Source: JAODBQ01 sp047602055
GTDB lineage: Bacteria > Actinomycetota > Acidimicrobiia > Acidimicrobiales > Ilumatobacteraceae
Length of the DNA stretch: 64,000 bases
Assembly (NCBI GenBank): GCA_047602055.1
Contig: JASGIG010000001.1
Coordinates: 1-64,000 of the forward strand
Direction of reading: 5' to 3'
Under the pieces are notes generated by a model. The model saw nothing but the letters and a program-made list of their open reading frames with translations, had not been told where the DNA came from and made no database searches. A program made the translations under genes and the position numbers. This document shows, piece by piece, positions 8,984-17,384 of the stretch. Within the stretch, counting starts at the first letter, position 1; each line of letters opens with the position of its first letter.

Positions 8984-9870
8984 TGTCGACCGAGCAGCTC
9001 CCACTGGTGGCCGACCCCCCGCTTAGCCCGCTCGACAGCCCGCCGCCCGGGGAGGAACCCAGGGCCAGCGTCGGCCGCCGCTTCGCCGGCAACGTGCTGC
9101 CCCCGCTGGCGCTCGGCGCGCTGATCATCGGGCTGTGGTACTTCATCTCCTACGGGGTGCTGGCCCGACGCCGGCAGTTCCTGCTCGAACCGCCGCACCG
9201 CGTCGTGCAGGTCGGCTTCTTCACGTGGGACAACCTCCACGAGATGCTCGACGGGCTGTGGTCGAGCACGAAGGTCGCGCTGGTCGGCCTGGCGATCTCG
9301 ATCGTGCTCGGCGTCGTCATCGCCGTGCTGATGAGCCAGGCGCGCTGGATCGAGCGCGGCCTGTTCCCGTACATGGTCATGCTCCAGGCCATCCCGATCC
9401 TGGCGATCGTCCCGCTGATCTCGTTCTGGTTCGGCACCGGTCAGGAGTCGCGGATCATCGTCTGCGTGATCATCTCGCTGTTCCCGATCATCGTGAACAC
9501 GTTGTTCGGCCTGCAGTCCGCCGATCAGGGCATGCACGACCTGTTCACGCTGGAGCACGCCAACCGCTGGACCCGGCTGACCAAGCTGATGTTCCCGGCC
9601 GCGCTGCCGGCGATGTTCGCCGGCCTGCGCATCTCGGCCGGCCTGTCGGTGATCGGCGCGATCGTCGGTGACTTCTTCTTCGGGCAGGGCAAGGCAGGCA
9701 TCGGCCAGCTCCTGCGCAAGTACGCCACCCGCCTGATGGGCGAGCAGTTGCTGGCCGCGGTGATCATCTCCTCGGTACTCGGCGTGACCGTCTTCCTGTT
9801 CTTCGGCTGGCTGCAGAACAAGGCGATCGGCCGCTGGCACAACACCGATCGCGAGCTGTCCGCGCGATGA
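8983..9870 (+). CDS. ABC importer permease, nitrate/sulfonate/taurine type
   Basis: A 295-residue inner-membrane protein with a ~40-residue cytosolic N-terminus and about six membrane segments. The coupling helix region ANRWTRLTKLMFPAALPAMFAGLRIS is the EAA loop that docks on the ATPase, and GAIVGDFFFGQGKAGIGQLL is the conserved block that follows in this family. ATG at 8983 overlaps the ATPase stop by one base, indicating translational coupling. Confidence 0.92.
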   Translation: MSTEQLPLVADPPLSPLDSPPPGEEPRASVGRRFAGNVLPPLALGALIIGLWYFISYGVLARRRQFLLEPPHRVVQVGFFTWDNLHEMLDGLWSSTKVALVGLAISIVLGVVIAVLMSQARWIERGLFPYMVMLQAIPILAIVPLISFWFGTGQESRIIVCVIISLFPIIVNTLFGLQSADQGMHDLFTLEHANRWTRLTKLMFPAALPAMFAGLRISAGLSVIGAIVGDFFFGQGKAGIGQLLRKYATRLMGEQLLAAVIISSVLGVTVFLFFGWLQNKAIGRWHNTDRELSAR

Positions 9871-9907
9871 TGTGCACACTCCCACCCCACTCCCCACTCG
9901 GAGGATC

Positions 9908-11146
9908 ATGAAGCGTCGTACCGTCTCCCGTTCGCTGGTGCTGCTGGCAGCAGCGAGCGTCGCCGTCGCCGCGTGCGGCAGCGACAAGGACTCGGCCAGC
10001 ACCACCACCGCCGCCGCGACGACCACGGCCGGAGCGACTGCGACCACGGTCGGAGCGACTGCGACCACGGCCGGAGCGACCGAGAGCACGACGGGCGGGA
10101 CAGGCAGCACCAGCGGGGCGATCGACCTCGCCTCGGTGTGCCCGGCCGACATCGTCGTGCAGACCGACTGGTTCCCCGAGGCCGAGCACGGTGCGCTGTA
10201 CGAGCTGGTCGGCGACGGCTACAAGATCGACACCGACAAGAAGCTGCTCCGCGGCCCGCTCGTCGTGGACGGGCAGTCCACCGGCGTCGACATCGAGATC
10301 CGCACCGGCGGCCCGTCGATCGGCGACCAGACCGTGGCCAGCCAGGCCTACACCGACGAGAGCATCACTCTTGCCTACGCCAACAACGAGTCGCAGGTGC
10401 TGCAGAACGCCAAGACGCCACTGCTGTCGGTGGTCGCCCCGCTGGAGCGCAACCCGCAGATCATCTACTGGGACCCGGCCACCTACCCGGACGTGAAGAC
10501 GCTCAAGGACCTCGGCGACAAGAACATCACGATCAACGTCTTCAGCGGCGGGGTGTTCTCCGACGTGTTCGTCGCCGAGGGCATCTGGCACGCCGACCAG
10601 ATCGACCCGTCGTACAACGGTGCCCCGGACCGGTTCATCAGCGAGGGCAACATCGCCCAGCAGGGCTTCGCCTCGGCCGAGCCGTACCTGTACCAGCACG
10701 AGTTCACCGAGTGGGGCAAGCCCATCGCCTACCAGCTGCTCGACGACGCCGGGTTCAAGGTCTACTCGCAGACGCTGGCCATCCGTCCCGACGACAAGGA
10801 GAAGTTGGCCCCCTGCCTGAAGAAGCTGGTGCCGATCTTCCAGCAGTCGGCGATCGACTTCGTCAACTCGCCGGACCGGGCGATCGCCATCATCCTCGAC
10901 GCCGTCAAGCAGTACGACACGTTCTGGACCTACAGCCAGGGCGTCGCCGATTTCTCGGTGGAGCAGCAGAAGGCCCTCGGCCTGGTCGGCAACGGCCCGG
11001 ACTCGACGCTCGGCAACATGGACGAGGACCGCATCCAGGGCGTCATCGACCAGATGCGCTCCGCCAAGCTGGACTTCTCGGCCGATCTGAAGGCCAGTGA
11101 CCTGTTCACCAACGAGTTCATCGATCCGAGCATCGGTCTGAAGTGA
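9908..11146 (+). CDS. ABC importer substrate-binding lipoprotein
   Basis: A 412-residue lipoprotein: a basic start MKRRTVSRSL, a hydrophobic stretch and the lipobox AVAAC near residue 20, then a Thr/Ala-rich tether with a threefold 21-base repeat (~10021-10083), then an NMT1/SsuA-like two-lobe binding fold from about residue 70 (VQTDWFPEAEHGALYEL). The ligand is not evident; the family includes binders of sulfonates, nitrate and pyrimidine precursors. ATG 9908 is chosen over an upstream GTG because GGAGG lies six bases before it. Its stop overlaps the next start. Confidence 0.9.
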   Translation: MKRRTVSRSLVLLAAASVAVAACGSDKDSASTTTAAATTTAGATATTVGATATTAGATESTTGGTGSTSGAIDLASVCPADIVVQTDWFPEAEHGALYELVGDGYKIDTDKKLLRGPLVVDGQSTGVDIEIRTGGPSIGDQTVASQAYTDESITLAYANNESQVLQNAKTPLLSVVAPLERNPQIIYWDPATYPDVKTLKDLGDKNITINVFSGGVFSDVFVAEGIWHADQIDPSYNGAPDRFISEGNIAQQGFASAEPYLYQHEFTEWGKPIAYQLLDDAGFKVYSQTLAIRPDDKEKLAPCLKKLVPIFQQSAIDFVNSPDRAIAIILDAVKQYDTFWTYSQGVADFSVEQQKALGLVGNGPDSTLGNMDEDRIQGVIDQMRSAKLDFSADLKASDLFTNEFIDPSIGLK

Positions 11147-11544
11147 TGATCCAGACGACTGCGTTGCGCCTGACGATGACGGTGGGCGTCCACGCCCGCT
11201 TCGCCCACCGCGTCGACGGGCTGATCCACAGCCATCCGTGGAACGTCGAAGCCACCGTCGAGGGCCCGGCCGACATCGACAAGGTGATGCCGGCCGACGA
11301 CCTCGAGGCGATCCTCGCCAACATGCTGGAGCAGTGGCGTGGTCGCTATCTCACCGACGAGGACACCGGTGACTGGAAGGGCTACCGGGCCCTGGTGTGG
11401 GACCGCGAGCCGACGGTCGAGGAGATCGCCCGGCGGTTGTGGACCCAGCTCGACGCGGCCGTCCCCGGTCTGGTCGAGCTGGCGGTCACCGAGTCGGTCG
11501 AGTTCGACCGCACCCGCGTCGTCCGGTTGACCCGGCCACGCTGA
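11146..11544 (+). CDS. Divergent 6-pyruvoyl-tetrahydropterin synthase (QueD)-like protein
   Basis: A 132-residue protein whose layout follows the PTPS/QueD fold: ARFAHRVDG in place of the FxAAH block, IHSHPWNVEATVEG for the HxH zinc site, PTVEEIARRLW for the central helix and LAVTESVEF for the last strand with its conserved Glu. The catalytic Cys and the LDH-type His of true QueD enzymes are not visible, so the activity may be altered or lost. It starts at an ATG overlapping the stop of the binder gene, placing it inside the ABC importer operon. A GTG three bases upstream is an alternative start. Confidence 0.6.
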   Translation: MIQTTALRLTMTVGVHARFAHRVDGLIHSHPWNVEATVEGPADIDKVMPADDLEAILANMLEQWRGRYLTDEDTGDWKGYRALVWDREPTVEEIARRLWTQLDAAVPGLVELAVTESVEFDRTRVVRLTRPR

Positions 11545-13178
11545 AGCAGGAGCTGCTTGCCCGGCTCTACGGAGCCGGGCAGGCGCCGGCCGTCGCCACG
11601 GCGCTCGACGCGCTGCTCGCCGCGTGGCGGCCCGTGGCCGCGGTGGCGCGCCGACCGCTCGACGAGCGTGCCGCCTGGTTGATCGCCTACCCAGACCACG
11701 TGCGCGCCGCCGGGCGGGCACCCCTCGCCGTGCTCGGCGACCTCGTCTCGACGCACCTGGCACCTGAGATCACCGGCGTCCACACGCTGCCGGTGCATCC
11801 GTCGTCGAGCGACGGCGGGTTCAGCGTGCGCGACCACTCGCTGGTCGACCCGGCGTTCGGCACGTGGGCCGACCTCGACACGCTCGCCGGACAGGTGACA
11901 TGGATGGCCGACGCGGTGGTCAACCACGTGTCCGCGCAGGGCCGCTGGTTCCGGTGGTTCTTGGCCGGCGAGGCGCCCTACGACCGGTTCTTCGTCCGCC
12001 TCCCTGCGCACGTCGACACCTCGGCGGTCGTCCGGCCGCGGACCTCGCCGCTGGCACATCCGTTCCAGACCGACGACGGACACGTCGAGCGGGTGTGGAC
12101 GACCTTCTCGGCCGACCAGGTCGACCTCGACTTCCGGACGCCGGAGGTCCTCCTGGCGATCGTCGAGGCGGTGCTGCGCTACGTCGCCCACGGGGCGCGC
12201 GCCGTCCGCCTGGACGCGATCGCGTTCGTCTGGAAGGACCCGGCGACACCGTCGATCCACCTGCCGGAGGCGCACGCGATCGTCCAGCTGCTGCGCGCCT
12301 GCCTCGACGAGGTCGCCCCGGACGTCGTGCTGGTGACGGAGACGAACGTGCCGCACGCCGAGAACGTCGCCTACTTCGGCGACCCGCCGGACGCTCCCGA
12401 GGCCGACGCGGTGTACCAGTTCCCGCTGGCGCCGCTCGTGCTGCACGCCGCCGTGACCGGGTCGACTCGCCCGCTGGTCCGGTGGCTGCAGGCGTTGGCG
12501 CCACCGCCGGCCGGGCGGACGTTCCTCAACTTCCTCGCCAGCCACGACGGCATCGGCGTGCGCCCGGTGGAGGGGTTGATCGACGGCGCCGGGCTCGACG
12601 CGCTGGTGGCGGCGACGAAGGCCGCGGGCGGCGTCGTCAACCAGCGCACCGCGGACGGGGTCGCACGGCCGTACGAGCTGGCGGTGTCGTGGTTCGCGCT
12701 GATGTCCGCCGGCGCTGCTGCCGGCGGATCGGACGAGGCGACGGCGATCCGCCGCCACCTCGCCACGCATGCGGTCGCGCTGGCATTGCAGGGCGTGCCG
12801 CTGCTGTACCTGGGCTCGCTGTTCGGCGTCGGCAACGACACGGCGACGTTCGCCCGGACCGGCCACGGACGTGACCTCAACCGCGCCCGGCTGACGCTCG
12901 CCGGCGTGGACTCGGCGCTCGGCGATCCGCGCACGCGCGCCGCGGGCGTGTGGTCAGGCCTGCGGGCGATGCTGGCGACGCGGGCGTCGTCGCCGGCGTT
13001 CCACCCCGCCGGGGCGCAGGTGATCCACGACTCGCCCGACGGGACCGTCGTCGTCGAGCGGATCGCGCCGAGCGGCGAGCGCGCCGTCGTCGCCGTCAAC
13101 CTGACGGACCGCCCTCAACGGGTGACGGCGCCGATCCGGGTCGGCCTCGCTCCGTGGTCGAGCGAGTGGCGCACGTGA
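11541..13178 (+). CDS. GH13 family glycosidase/phosphorylase, sucrose-phosphorylase-like (GH13_18)
   Basis: All four GH13 regions are present: MADAVVNHVS (I), AVRLDAIAFVW with the Asp nucleophile (II), VLVTETNVP with the acid/base Glu (III) and NFLASHDGIGV with the transition-state Asp (IV). The block order and the short C-terminal beta domain resemble sucrose or glucosylglycerate phosphorylases, which cleave the glucosidic bond with phosphate. The start is unclear: the frame is open well upstream, no ATG or GTG with a ribosome site is near the first homologous residues, and a CTG at 11541 overlapping the previous stop is used as the best boundary. About 545 residues. Confidence 0.8.
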   Translation: MKQELLARLYGAGQAPAVATALDALLAAWRPVAAVARRPLDERAAWLIAYPDHVRAAGRAPLAVLGDLVSTHLAPEITGVHTLPVHPSSSDGGFSVRDHSLVDPAFGTWADLDTLAGQVTWMADAVVNHVSAQGRWFRWFLAGEAPYDRFFVRLPAHVDTSAVVRPRTSPLAHPFQTDDGHVERVWTTFSADQVDLDFRTPEVLLAIVEAVLRYVAHGARAVRLDAIAFVWKDPATPSIHLPEAHAIVQLLRACLDEVAPDVVLVTETNVPHAENVAYFGDPPDAPEADAVYQFPLAPLVLHAAVTGSTRPLVRWLQALAPPPAGRTFLNFLASHDGIGVRPVEGLIDGAGLDALVAATKAAGGVVNQRTADGVARPYELAVSWFALMSAGAAAGGSDEATAIRRHLATHAVALALQGVPLLYLGSLFGVGNDTATFARTGHGRDLNRARLTLAGVDSALGDPRTRAAGVWSGLRAMLATRASSPAFHPAGAQVIHDSPDGTVVVERIAPSGERAVVAVNLTDRPQRVTAPIRVGLAPWSSEWRT

Positions 13179-13189
13179 TCTGACGCGCG

Positions 13190-13290
13190 GTGAGCACCGG
13201 AGCGCCGCGGAGGCGGCGAGCACCGGAGCGCCGCGGAGGCGGCGAGCACGGCAGGCGCAGGGAGCAGCTCGGCTGCGACCCGAGCACGAT
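13190..13290 (-). repeat. Dispersed repeat family A, copy 1 (with internal tandem duplication)
   Basis: Minus-strand copy of an ~80-base element also found at 15972, 21347, 35555 and 53095; the shared core includes CTGCGCCTGCCGTGCTCGCC. Here a 26-base unit (starting GAGCACCGGAGC) is duplicated at 13192-13217 and 13218-13243. It fills the gap between the convergent GH13 and glutathione peroxidase genes. Confidence 0.8.
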
Positions 13291-13773
13291 TCAACCCAGT
13301 GACGACTCGATCGCGCCGACGAGCGCGGGGTCCTCGGGGGTGACCATCGGGCTGAAGCGCTGCACGGCGCCGTCGGCGGTGACGAGGAACTTCTCGAAGT
13401 TCCAGCGGATGTCGCCGCTGTGGCCCTCGCCGTCGGCCACCTGGGTCAGCTCGGCGTAGATCGGGTGGGCGCCGTCGCCGTTGACGTCGATCTTCTCCAT
13501 CATCGGGAACGTCACGCCGTAGGTCGTCGAGCAGAACGTCTCGATCTCCTCGGCGCTGCCCGGCTCCTGTGCCCCGAACTGGTTGCAGGGGAAGCCGACG
13601 ACGGCGAAGCCCTGGTCGGCGTACTTCTCCTGCAGCGCCTCCAGGCCGGTGTACTGCGGGGTCAGGCCGCACTTCGAGGCGACGTTGACCAGCAGCAGGC
13701 TCTTCTTGCCGAGGTCGGCCAGCGTGGTCGGCTGGCCCTGGATGGTGTTGATCGGCTCGTCCGTGATGCTCAT
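13291..13773 (-). CDS. Glutathione peroxidase-family thiol peroxidase
   Basis: A 160-residue cytosolic peroxidase. The catalytic Cys35 lies in VNVASKCGLTPQY, the Gln in GFPCNQFGAQEP and the Trp/Asn pair in RWNFEKFLV, so the full tetrad is there with Cys in place of selenocysteine. Non-animal members mostly use thioredoxin rather than glutathione (family knowledge), and actinobacteria generally lack glutathione. ATG at 13773. Convergent with the GH13 gene; separated by repeat element A. Confidence 0.93.
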   Translation of the reverse strand: MSITDEPINTIQGQPTTLADLGKKSLLLVNVASKCGLTPQYTGLEALQEKYADQGFAVVGFPCNQFGAQEPGSAEEIETFCSTTYGVTFPMMEKIDVNGDGAHPIYAELTQVADGEGHSGDIRWNFEKFLVTADGAVQRFSPMVTPEDPALVGAIESSLG

Positions 13774-13805
13774 GGAGTCGAGTCTGCCGGATTCGTCAGC
13801 CCTCG

Positions 13806-14453
13806 TCAGCCCGACCCGAGGTACGTGAGCACGGCAAGGACTCGGCGGTGCTCGGTCTCGCTCGTGCTCAGCTGCAGCTTCGCCATGATCGAGGTGATGT
13901 GCTTCTCGACGGCGCCCTCGCCGACACCGAGGCGCCGGGCGATGCCGGCGTTCGACAGGCCCTCGGCCATCCGCCCGAGCACCTCACGCTCGCGCGGCGT
14001 CAGGCTGGCCAGCGGCTCGTGCCGGCGGCTGCGCACCAGCAGCTGGGCGACGACGTCCGGATCGAGCGCGGTGCCGCCGATGGCGACGCGACGGCAGGCG
14101 CTGACGAAGTCGCTGACGTCGGCGACGCGCTCCTTCAACAGGTAGCCGACGCCGACGGTCGAGCCGCCCAGCAGCTCGGTGGCGAAGCGCTCCTCGACGT
14201 ACTGCGACAGCACCAGCACCGGCGTGCCGGGCAGCACCGAGCGCAGCTCGACCGCGGCGCGCAGCCCCTCGTCGGTGAACGTCGGCGGCATCCGCACGTC
14301 GACGATCACGAGGTCCGGCTTGGTCTCCTTGACGGTGGCGAGCAGCCGGCCGGCGTCGCCGAGCGCGCCCACCACCTCGGCGTCGTGCTCGGCGAGCAAC
14401 CGCGTGATCCCCTCCCGCAACAACACCGAATCCTCGGCAATGACAACACGCAT
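13806..14453 (-). CDS. NarL/LuxR-family response regulator
   Basis: A 215-residue two-domain regulator. The receiver domain starts MRVVIAEDSVLLREG, with acidic pair ED, phospho-acceptor Asp in VIVDVRMPP and the conserved Lys in YLLKERV; the C-terminal LuxR-type helix-turn-helix is LTPREREVLGRMAEGLSNAG followed by VEKHITSIMAKL. ATG 14453 is used; an upstream in-frame extension is made of repeat sequence. It lies 130 bases downstream of the histidine kinase on the same strand, so the two form a pair. Confidence 0.92.
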   Translation of the reverse strand: MRVVIAEDSVLLREGITRLLAEHDAEVVGALGDAGRLLATVKETKPDLVIVDVRMPPTFTDEGLRAAVELRSVLPGTPVLVLSQYVEERFATELLGGSTVGVGYLLKERVADVSDFVSACRRVAIGGTALDPDVVAQLLVRSRRHEPLASLTPREREVLGRMAEGLSNAGIARRLGVGEGAVEKHITSIMAKLQLSTSETEHRRVLAVLTYLGSG

Positions 14454-14457
14454 CAGT

Positions 14458-14512
14458 TTCGACCTCTCTCGTTCGCTCGCTGCGCTCGCTCTCTCCGTTC
14501 GGTCGAGCTTCG
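14458..14512 (-). repeat. Dispersed repeat family B, copy 1
   Basis: Reads on the minus strand as a Ser-Glu-Arg-like GAGCGAGCGCAGCGAGCGAA core flanked by CTCGACCGAA and GGTCGAAA. Related copies lie at 23918, 36888, 51746 and, inside a coding region, 33474. It occupies the spacer between the kinase and regulator genes. Confidence 0.7.
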
Positions 14513-14583
14513 AGGAGGGGGATCGCGGAGCGCCCCCTCCGCACCACCCCCGCACGCGCGAGCGGTGGCGGCGAGCGCCGACA

Positions 14584-15864
14584 TCACTTCGTCCATGGCA
14601 GTTCGACGTGGACCACGGTCGGGCCGCCTTTGGGGCTGGAGAGGTTGAACGTGCCTTCGACCGCGGCCACCCGGTCGCGCAGGCCGGACAGGCCGCCGCC
14701 GGGGTGCTCGACGGCGCCGCCGCGGCCGTCGTCGCGCACGTCGATCAGCAGCGACGGGCCGAACTGCTCGACGCGCACGCTGGCCTTCGTCGCCCCGCTG
14801 TGCTTGGACAGGTTGGCCAGCGACTCGGCGACGACGAAGTAGGCACACGCCTCGATCGCCGCCGGCGGCCGCTCGAGGAGATCGACGTCGACCGTCACCG
14901 GCACCGTGCTGCGCGCCGCCAGCGCCGACAGCGCGGCGTCGAGCCCGCGGTCGGTGAGCACCTGCGGGTGGATGCCGCGCACCAGGTTGCGCAGCTCGCC
15001 GATCGCCGCCTTGGCCTCGTCGTGCGCCCGCCCGACCAGCTCGTAGGCGCCGGCCGGATCGTCGTCTCGGGCCAGGCGCTCCTTGGCCATCCCGAGATCC
15101 ATCGCCAGCGCGACGAGGCGCTGCTGGGCGCCGTCGTGGAGGTCGCGCTCGATGCGCCGCAGCTCCGTCGACGAGCCCTCCACCGAGGCGTCACGGGACA
15201 CGGTCAGCTCCTCCACCCGTTGGGTGAGCAGTTGCTCGTCGCTCGGCGACAGCAGACCGCGGATGATGCCACGCTCGGCGGCGGCAAGACCATGGATGAT
15301 CCGCGGCGTGAGCGCCAGCATCAGCAAGCCGACGGCGGTGTAGCCGGCCGCCGCGCCGAGGCGACCCCACCCTTCGAGGACGTAGCCGGCGTTGACGCGA
15401 AACAGGGTGTCGCCGGGGATCCAGACCAAGCCCCACCAGAGCGCGCACCACAAGGTGATCGACCACAGCGTGACGGCGAACGTGAACCACACGATCCCGA
15501 GCGGCAGGGCGAGGAGCCCGTAGGCGACGCCACGCCACGACGGGCCGTCGCCGGCGCGCCGCCACGCCTTCTTCCACCAGCTGTCGCCGGGCCGGGCGCG
15601 CTGCGTCGGGAACGGCGGGAGGTCGACGCCGAGCAGCGCCCTGGCCTTGCCCCGCTCGACGACCCCGATCACGCGGCCGAACGCCACGGTCGCCACGAGC
15701 AGCGGGATGCCGGTCAGCGTGACCAGCAGCCCGGCCGACACCGACAGGCCGGTGACGATGACCGTGAACCAGGTGATGCCGAGCGGCAGGCAGGCGAGCA
15801 GCGCCGCCGTCTCCTTCCAGGTCCGAGCCTGGAACACCGGCCGGTACCAACGCACGAGGAACAT
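14584..15864 (-). CDS. Membrane sensor histidine kinase, HisKA_3/DesK type
   Basis: A 426-residue kinase. The N-terminal ~200 residues hold four or more membrane segments arranged as two similar pairs (LPLGITWFTVIVTGLSVSAG and LPLGIVWFTFAVTLWSITLW), like the actinobacterial sensor domain found in LiaS/DesK relatives. The dimerisation and phospho-acceptor box is RRIERDLHDGAQQRL, and the HATPase_c domain shows VAESLANLSKHSGA, DVRDDGRGG and GGGLSGLRDRVAA. The ATG at 15864 (MFLVRWYRPVFQ) is chosen over an upstream ATG lying in non-homologous sequence. Partner is the response regulator at 13806-14453; the signal is unknown. Confidence 0.9.
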   Translation of the reverse strand: MFLVRWYRPVFQARTWKETAALLACLPLGITWFTVIVTGLSVSAGLLVTLTGIPLLVATVAFGRVIGVVERGKARALLGVDLPPFPTQRARPGDSWWKKAWRRAGDGPSWRGVAYGLLALPLGIVWFTFAVTLWSITLWCALWWGLVWIPGDTLFRVNAGYVLEGWGRLGAAAGYTAVGLLMLALTPRIIHGLAAAERGIIRGLLSPSDEQLLTQRVEELTVSRDASVEGSSTELRRIERDLHDGAQQRLVALAMDLGMAKERLARDDDPAGAYELVGRAHDEAKAAIGELRNLVRGIHPQVLTDRGLDAALSALAARSTVPVTVDVDLLERPPAAIEACAYFVVAESLANLSKHSGATKASVRVEQFGPSLLIDVRDDGRGGAVEHPGGGLSGLRDRVAAVEGTFNLSSPKGGPTVVHVELPWTK

Positions 15865-15971
15865 CAGCCCGGCCCCACACCCATCGACGAGATCATGCCG
15901 CCAGCGTGAAGGGCCGAGCACGATCCGCCCATCCGGCGACCCCACCAGGCGGTGGTGGGGATAGCCCCCTT

Positions 15972-16050
15972 GTTCGTGCTCAGGTCGCGGCCAAGCTGCT
16001 CCCCGCGCCTGCCGTGCCCGCCGCCGCCGCTGCGCTTCGGCGCTCGCCGC
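15972..16050 (+). repeat. Dispersed repeat family A, copy 2
   Basis: Carries the core CGCGCCTGCCGTGC...GCTGCGCTTCGGCGCTCGCCGC shared with the other four copies, with more changes than most. It sits in the 211-base spacer between the histidine kinase start and the VOC gene end. A short inverted repeat CCCACCA/TGGTGGGG at 15945-15960 lies just before it. Confidence 0.7.
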
Positions 16051-16075
16051 ATCTTCGATCGGCGGTCAGGACTGG

Positions 16076-16450
16076 TCAGGCGGGGGCGTGGCAGACGGCC
16101 TCGACGTTGTTGCCGTCGGGGTCGCGCACGAACGCGCCGTAGTAGTGCTCGTGGTACTCGGGCCAGACCTTCGGGGCGTGGAGGCTCTCGGCGCCGACGG
16201 CAAGCGCGGCGGCGTGGAACGCGTCGACGGCGGCGCGGTCGGGTGCGGTGAAGGCGATGTGCGGCGGCTGACCGGCGGGCGCGCCGGCGTGCTCACACGG
16301 GCCGAGCCAGAAGTCGGGGAACGTCGTGCCGTAGCCGACGACGGTGCCGAAGTCCATCACCCGCGTGCCGCCGAGCGGGGCGAGGACGGCGTCGTAGAAC
16401 GCCGCTGCGGCACGGACGTCGGCGCACTGGATGCTGAGGTGGTCGAGCAT
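16076..16450 (-). CDS. VOC (glyoxalase/bleomycin-resistance-like) family protein
   Basis: A 124-residue single VOC module: LDHLSIQCADVRAAAAFYDAVLAPLG is the first beta-alpha-beta unit and YYGAFVRDPDGNNVEAVCH the last metal-ligand strand (GAFVRDPDGNNVE). Such proteins are metal-dependent lyases, dioxygenases or binding proteins; the substrate cannot be told. ATG 16450 is favoured over one six bases earlier because AAGGA stands eight bases upstream of it. Confidence 0.88.
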   Translation of the reverse strand: MLDHLSIQCADVRAAAAFYDAVLAPLGGTRVMDFGTVVGYGTTFPDFWLGPCEHAGAPAGQPPHIAFTAPDRAAVDAFHAAALAVGAESLHAPKVWPEYHEHYYGAFVRDPDGNNVEAVCHAPA

Positions 16451-16465
16451 GCTCACGATCCTTGC

Positions 16466-16816
16466 TCAACGCTCGGCGGACGTGGTGCGCGCCCGGAGGC
16501 GGTCGATGCGCCGGTCCCACGTCGCCCCGGCGCCGAGCAGCCAGCCGACGGCGGCGGCGAGCGGCTCGGGCGTCGCCCGGAACAGCACCTCGCGACCGAC
16601 CCGCTGGGAGGCGACGAGCCCGGCCGCCTCCAGCGCCTGCAGGTGCTTGACGACGGCCTGACGGGTCAGCGGACCGCCAGCCGCCAGGCGGGTGGCCGAG
16701 CGCGGCCCGTTGCGGACGAGGTCGACGACGATCGCCCGCCGCGTCGGATCGGCGAGTGCCCCGAACAGCGCGTCGAGCGGGCTCTCCGGCGTGCCGGCGA
16801 CCGCAGCCGCGCTCAC
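16466..16816 (-). CDS. ArsR-family transcriptional regulator
   Basis: A 116-residue winged-helix repressor: LFGALADPTRRAIVVDLVRNGPRSATRLA, the recognition helix region GPLTRQAVVKHLQALEAAGLV and the wing SQRVGREVLFRATPEPL. No Cys metal site is visible, so it is unlikely to be a metal sensor. Its GTG start overlaps the stop of the SRPBCC gene (GTGA), a pairing widespread in actinobacteria. A palindrome GCAAC-N6-GTTGC stands just upstream of the operon and is repeated before clpP; it is my candidate operator for this protein. Confidence 0.9.
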   Translation of the reverse strand: MSAAAVAGTPESPLDALFGALADPTRRAIVVDLVRNGPRSATRLAAGGPLTRQAVVKHLQALEAAGLVASQRVGREVLFRATPEPLAAAVGWLLGAGATWDRRIDRLRARTTSAER

Positions 16817-17199
16817 ACCAGCGCGGCGGCGACGGTGCAGGCCCACAGCGAGCAGACCCGCACCTCCCAGGCGAGCTTGGCCTCGGCGGTGCGTGGTTCG
16901 GCGAGCAGGCGCTCGGCGACGTGCAGCGCGCCGTCGTCGCCGATCGTCAGGCGAACGTGCGAGATCGAGGCCGGGTCGTCGTCCTCCCACCACGTGAACC
17001 CGACGGACCGGCCCTCGACCACGTCGTCGACGCGCACGTGGCGGGCGACGCCGCCGTCGACGACGATGCCGGCCCCGTCGACGAGCTGCGCCTCGTCGAC
17101 CAGCCAGTCCCGCCAGCCCTCCGGGGTGGCGATCAGCGCCCACAACTGCTCGTGATCGACGTCGAGCTCGACGGTCCGCTCCACCACCAGGTCGTCCAT
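16813..17199 (-). CDS. SRPBCC (AHSA1/START-like) domain protein
   Basis: A 128-residue helix-grip protein beginning MDDLVVERTVELDVDHEQLWALIATPEGWRDWL, with a Trp-rich strand SVGFTWWEDDDPASIS and C-terminal helix. Family knowledge: such proteins bind hydrophobic ligands or act as Hsp90 co-chaperone-like factors; in ArsR pairs the role is unknown. It is the first gene of the two-gene operon with the ArsR repressor and lies 15 bases downstream of the GCAAC-N6-GTTGC palindrome. Confidence 0.87.
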   Translation of the reverse strand: MDDLVVERTVELDVDHEQLWALIATPEGWRDWLVDEAQLVDGAGIVVDGGVARHVRVDDVVEGRSVGFTWWEDDDPASISHVRLTIGDDGALHVAERLLAEPRTAEAKLAWEVRVCSLWACTVAAALV

Positions 17200-17213
17200 G
17201 CCCCGACGCTACC

Positions 17214-17229
17214 GCAACCTCCGAGTTGC
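17214..17229. promoter_or_regulatory. Palindrome GCAAC-N6-GTTGC before the SRPBCC-ArsR operon
   Basis: GCAAC at 17214-17218 and GTTGC at 17225-17229 with a six-base centre CTCCGA, 15 bases upstream of the SRPBCC ATG. The same arms with the same spacing recur at 17905-17920 and 17952-17967. Position overlapping the promoter is what an autorepressing ArsR operator would have (inference). Confidence 0.6.
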
Positions 17230-17248
17230 ACCCGCGTGTCCGGACCTT

Positions 17249-17323
17249 GACGCACGATCGCGCCGATCCGGCCGTCGTGAGCGTCGAGAACCGAACCCGA
17301 CGCACGATCGCGCCGTCGAAAAC
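17249..17323. repeat. Direct repeats in the SRPBCC/Erm-like intergenic region
   Basis: GACGCACGATCGCGCCG occurs at 17249-17265 and again at 17299-17315, exactly 50 bases apart; GTCGAGAACCG and GTCGAAAACCG form a second offset pair. The repeats precede the Erm-like gene by about 60 bases and could be regulator sites. Nothing else is seen in the 185-base spacer. Confidence 0.55.
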
Positions 17324-17384
17324 CGGTGGACCTTGCACCGCCGCGGCCGCGAGGCTCGGCGGATGATCACGGTGATGGTGCTCC

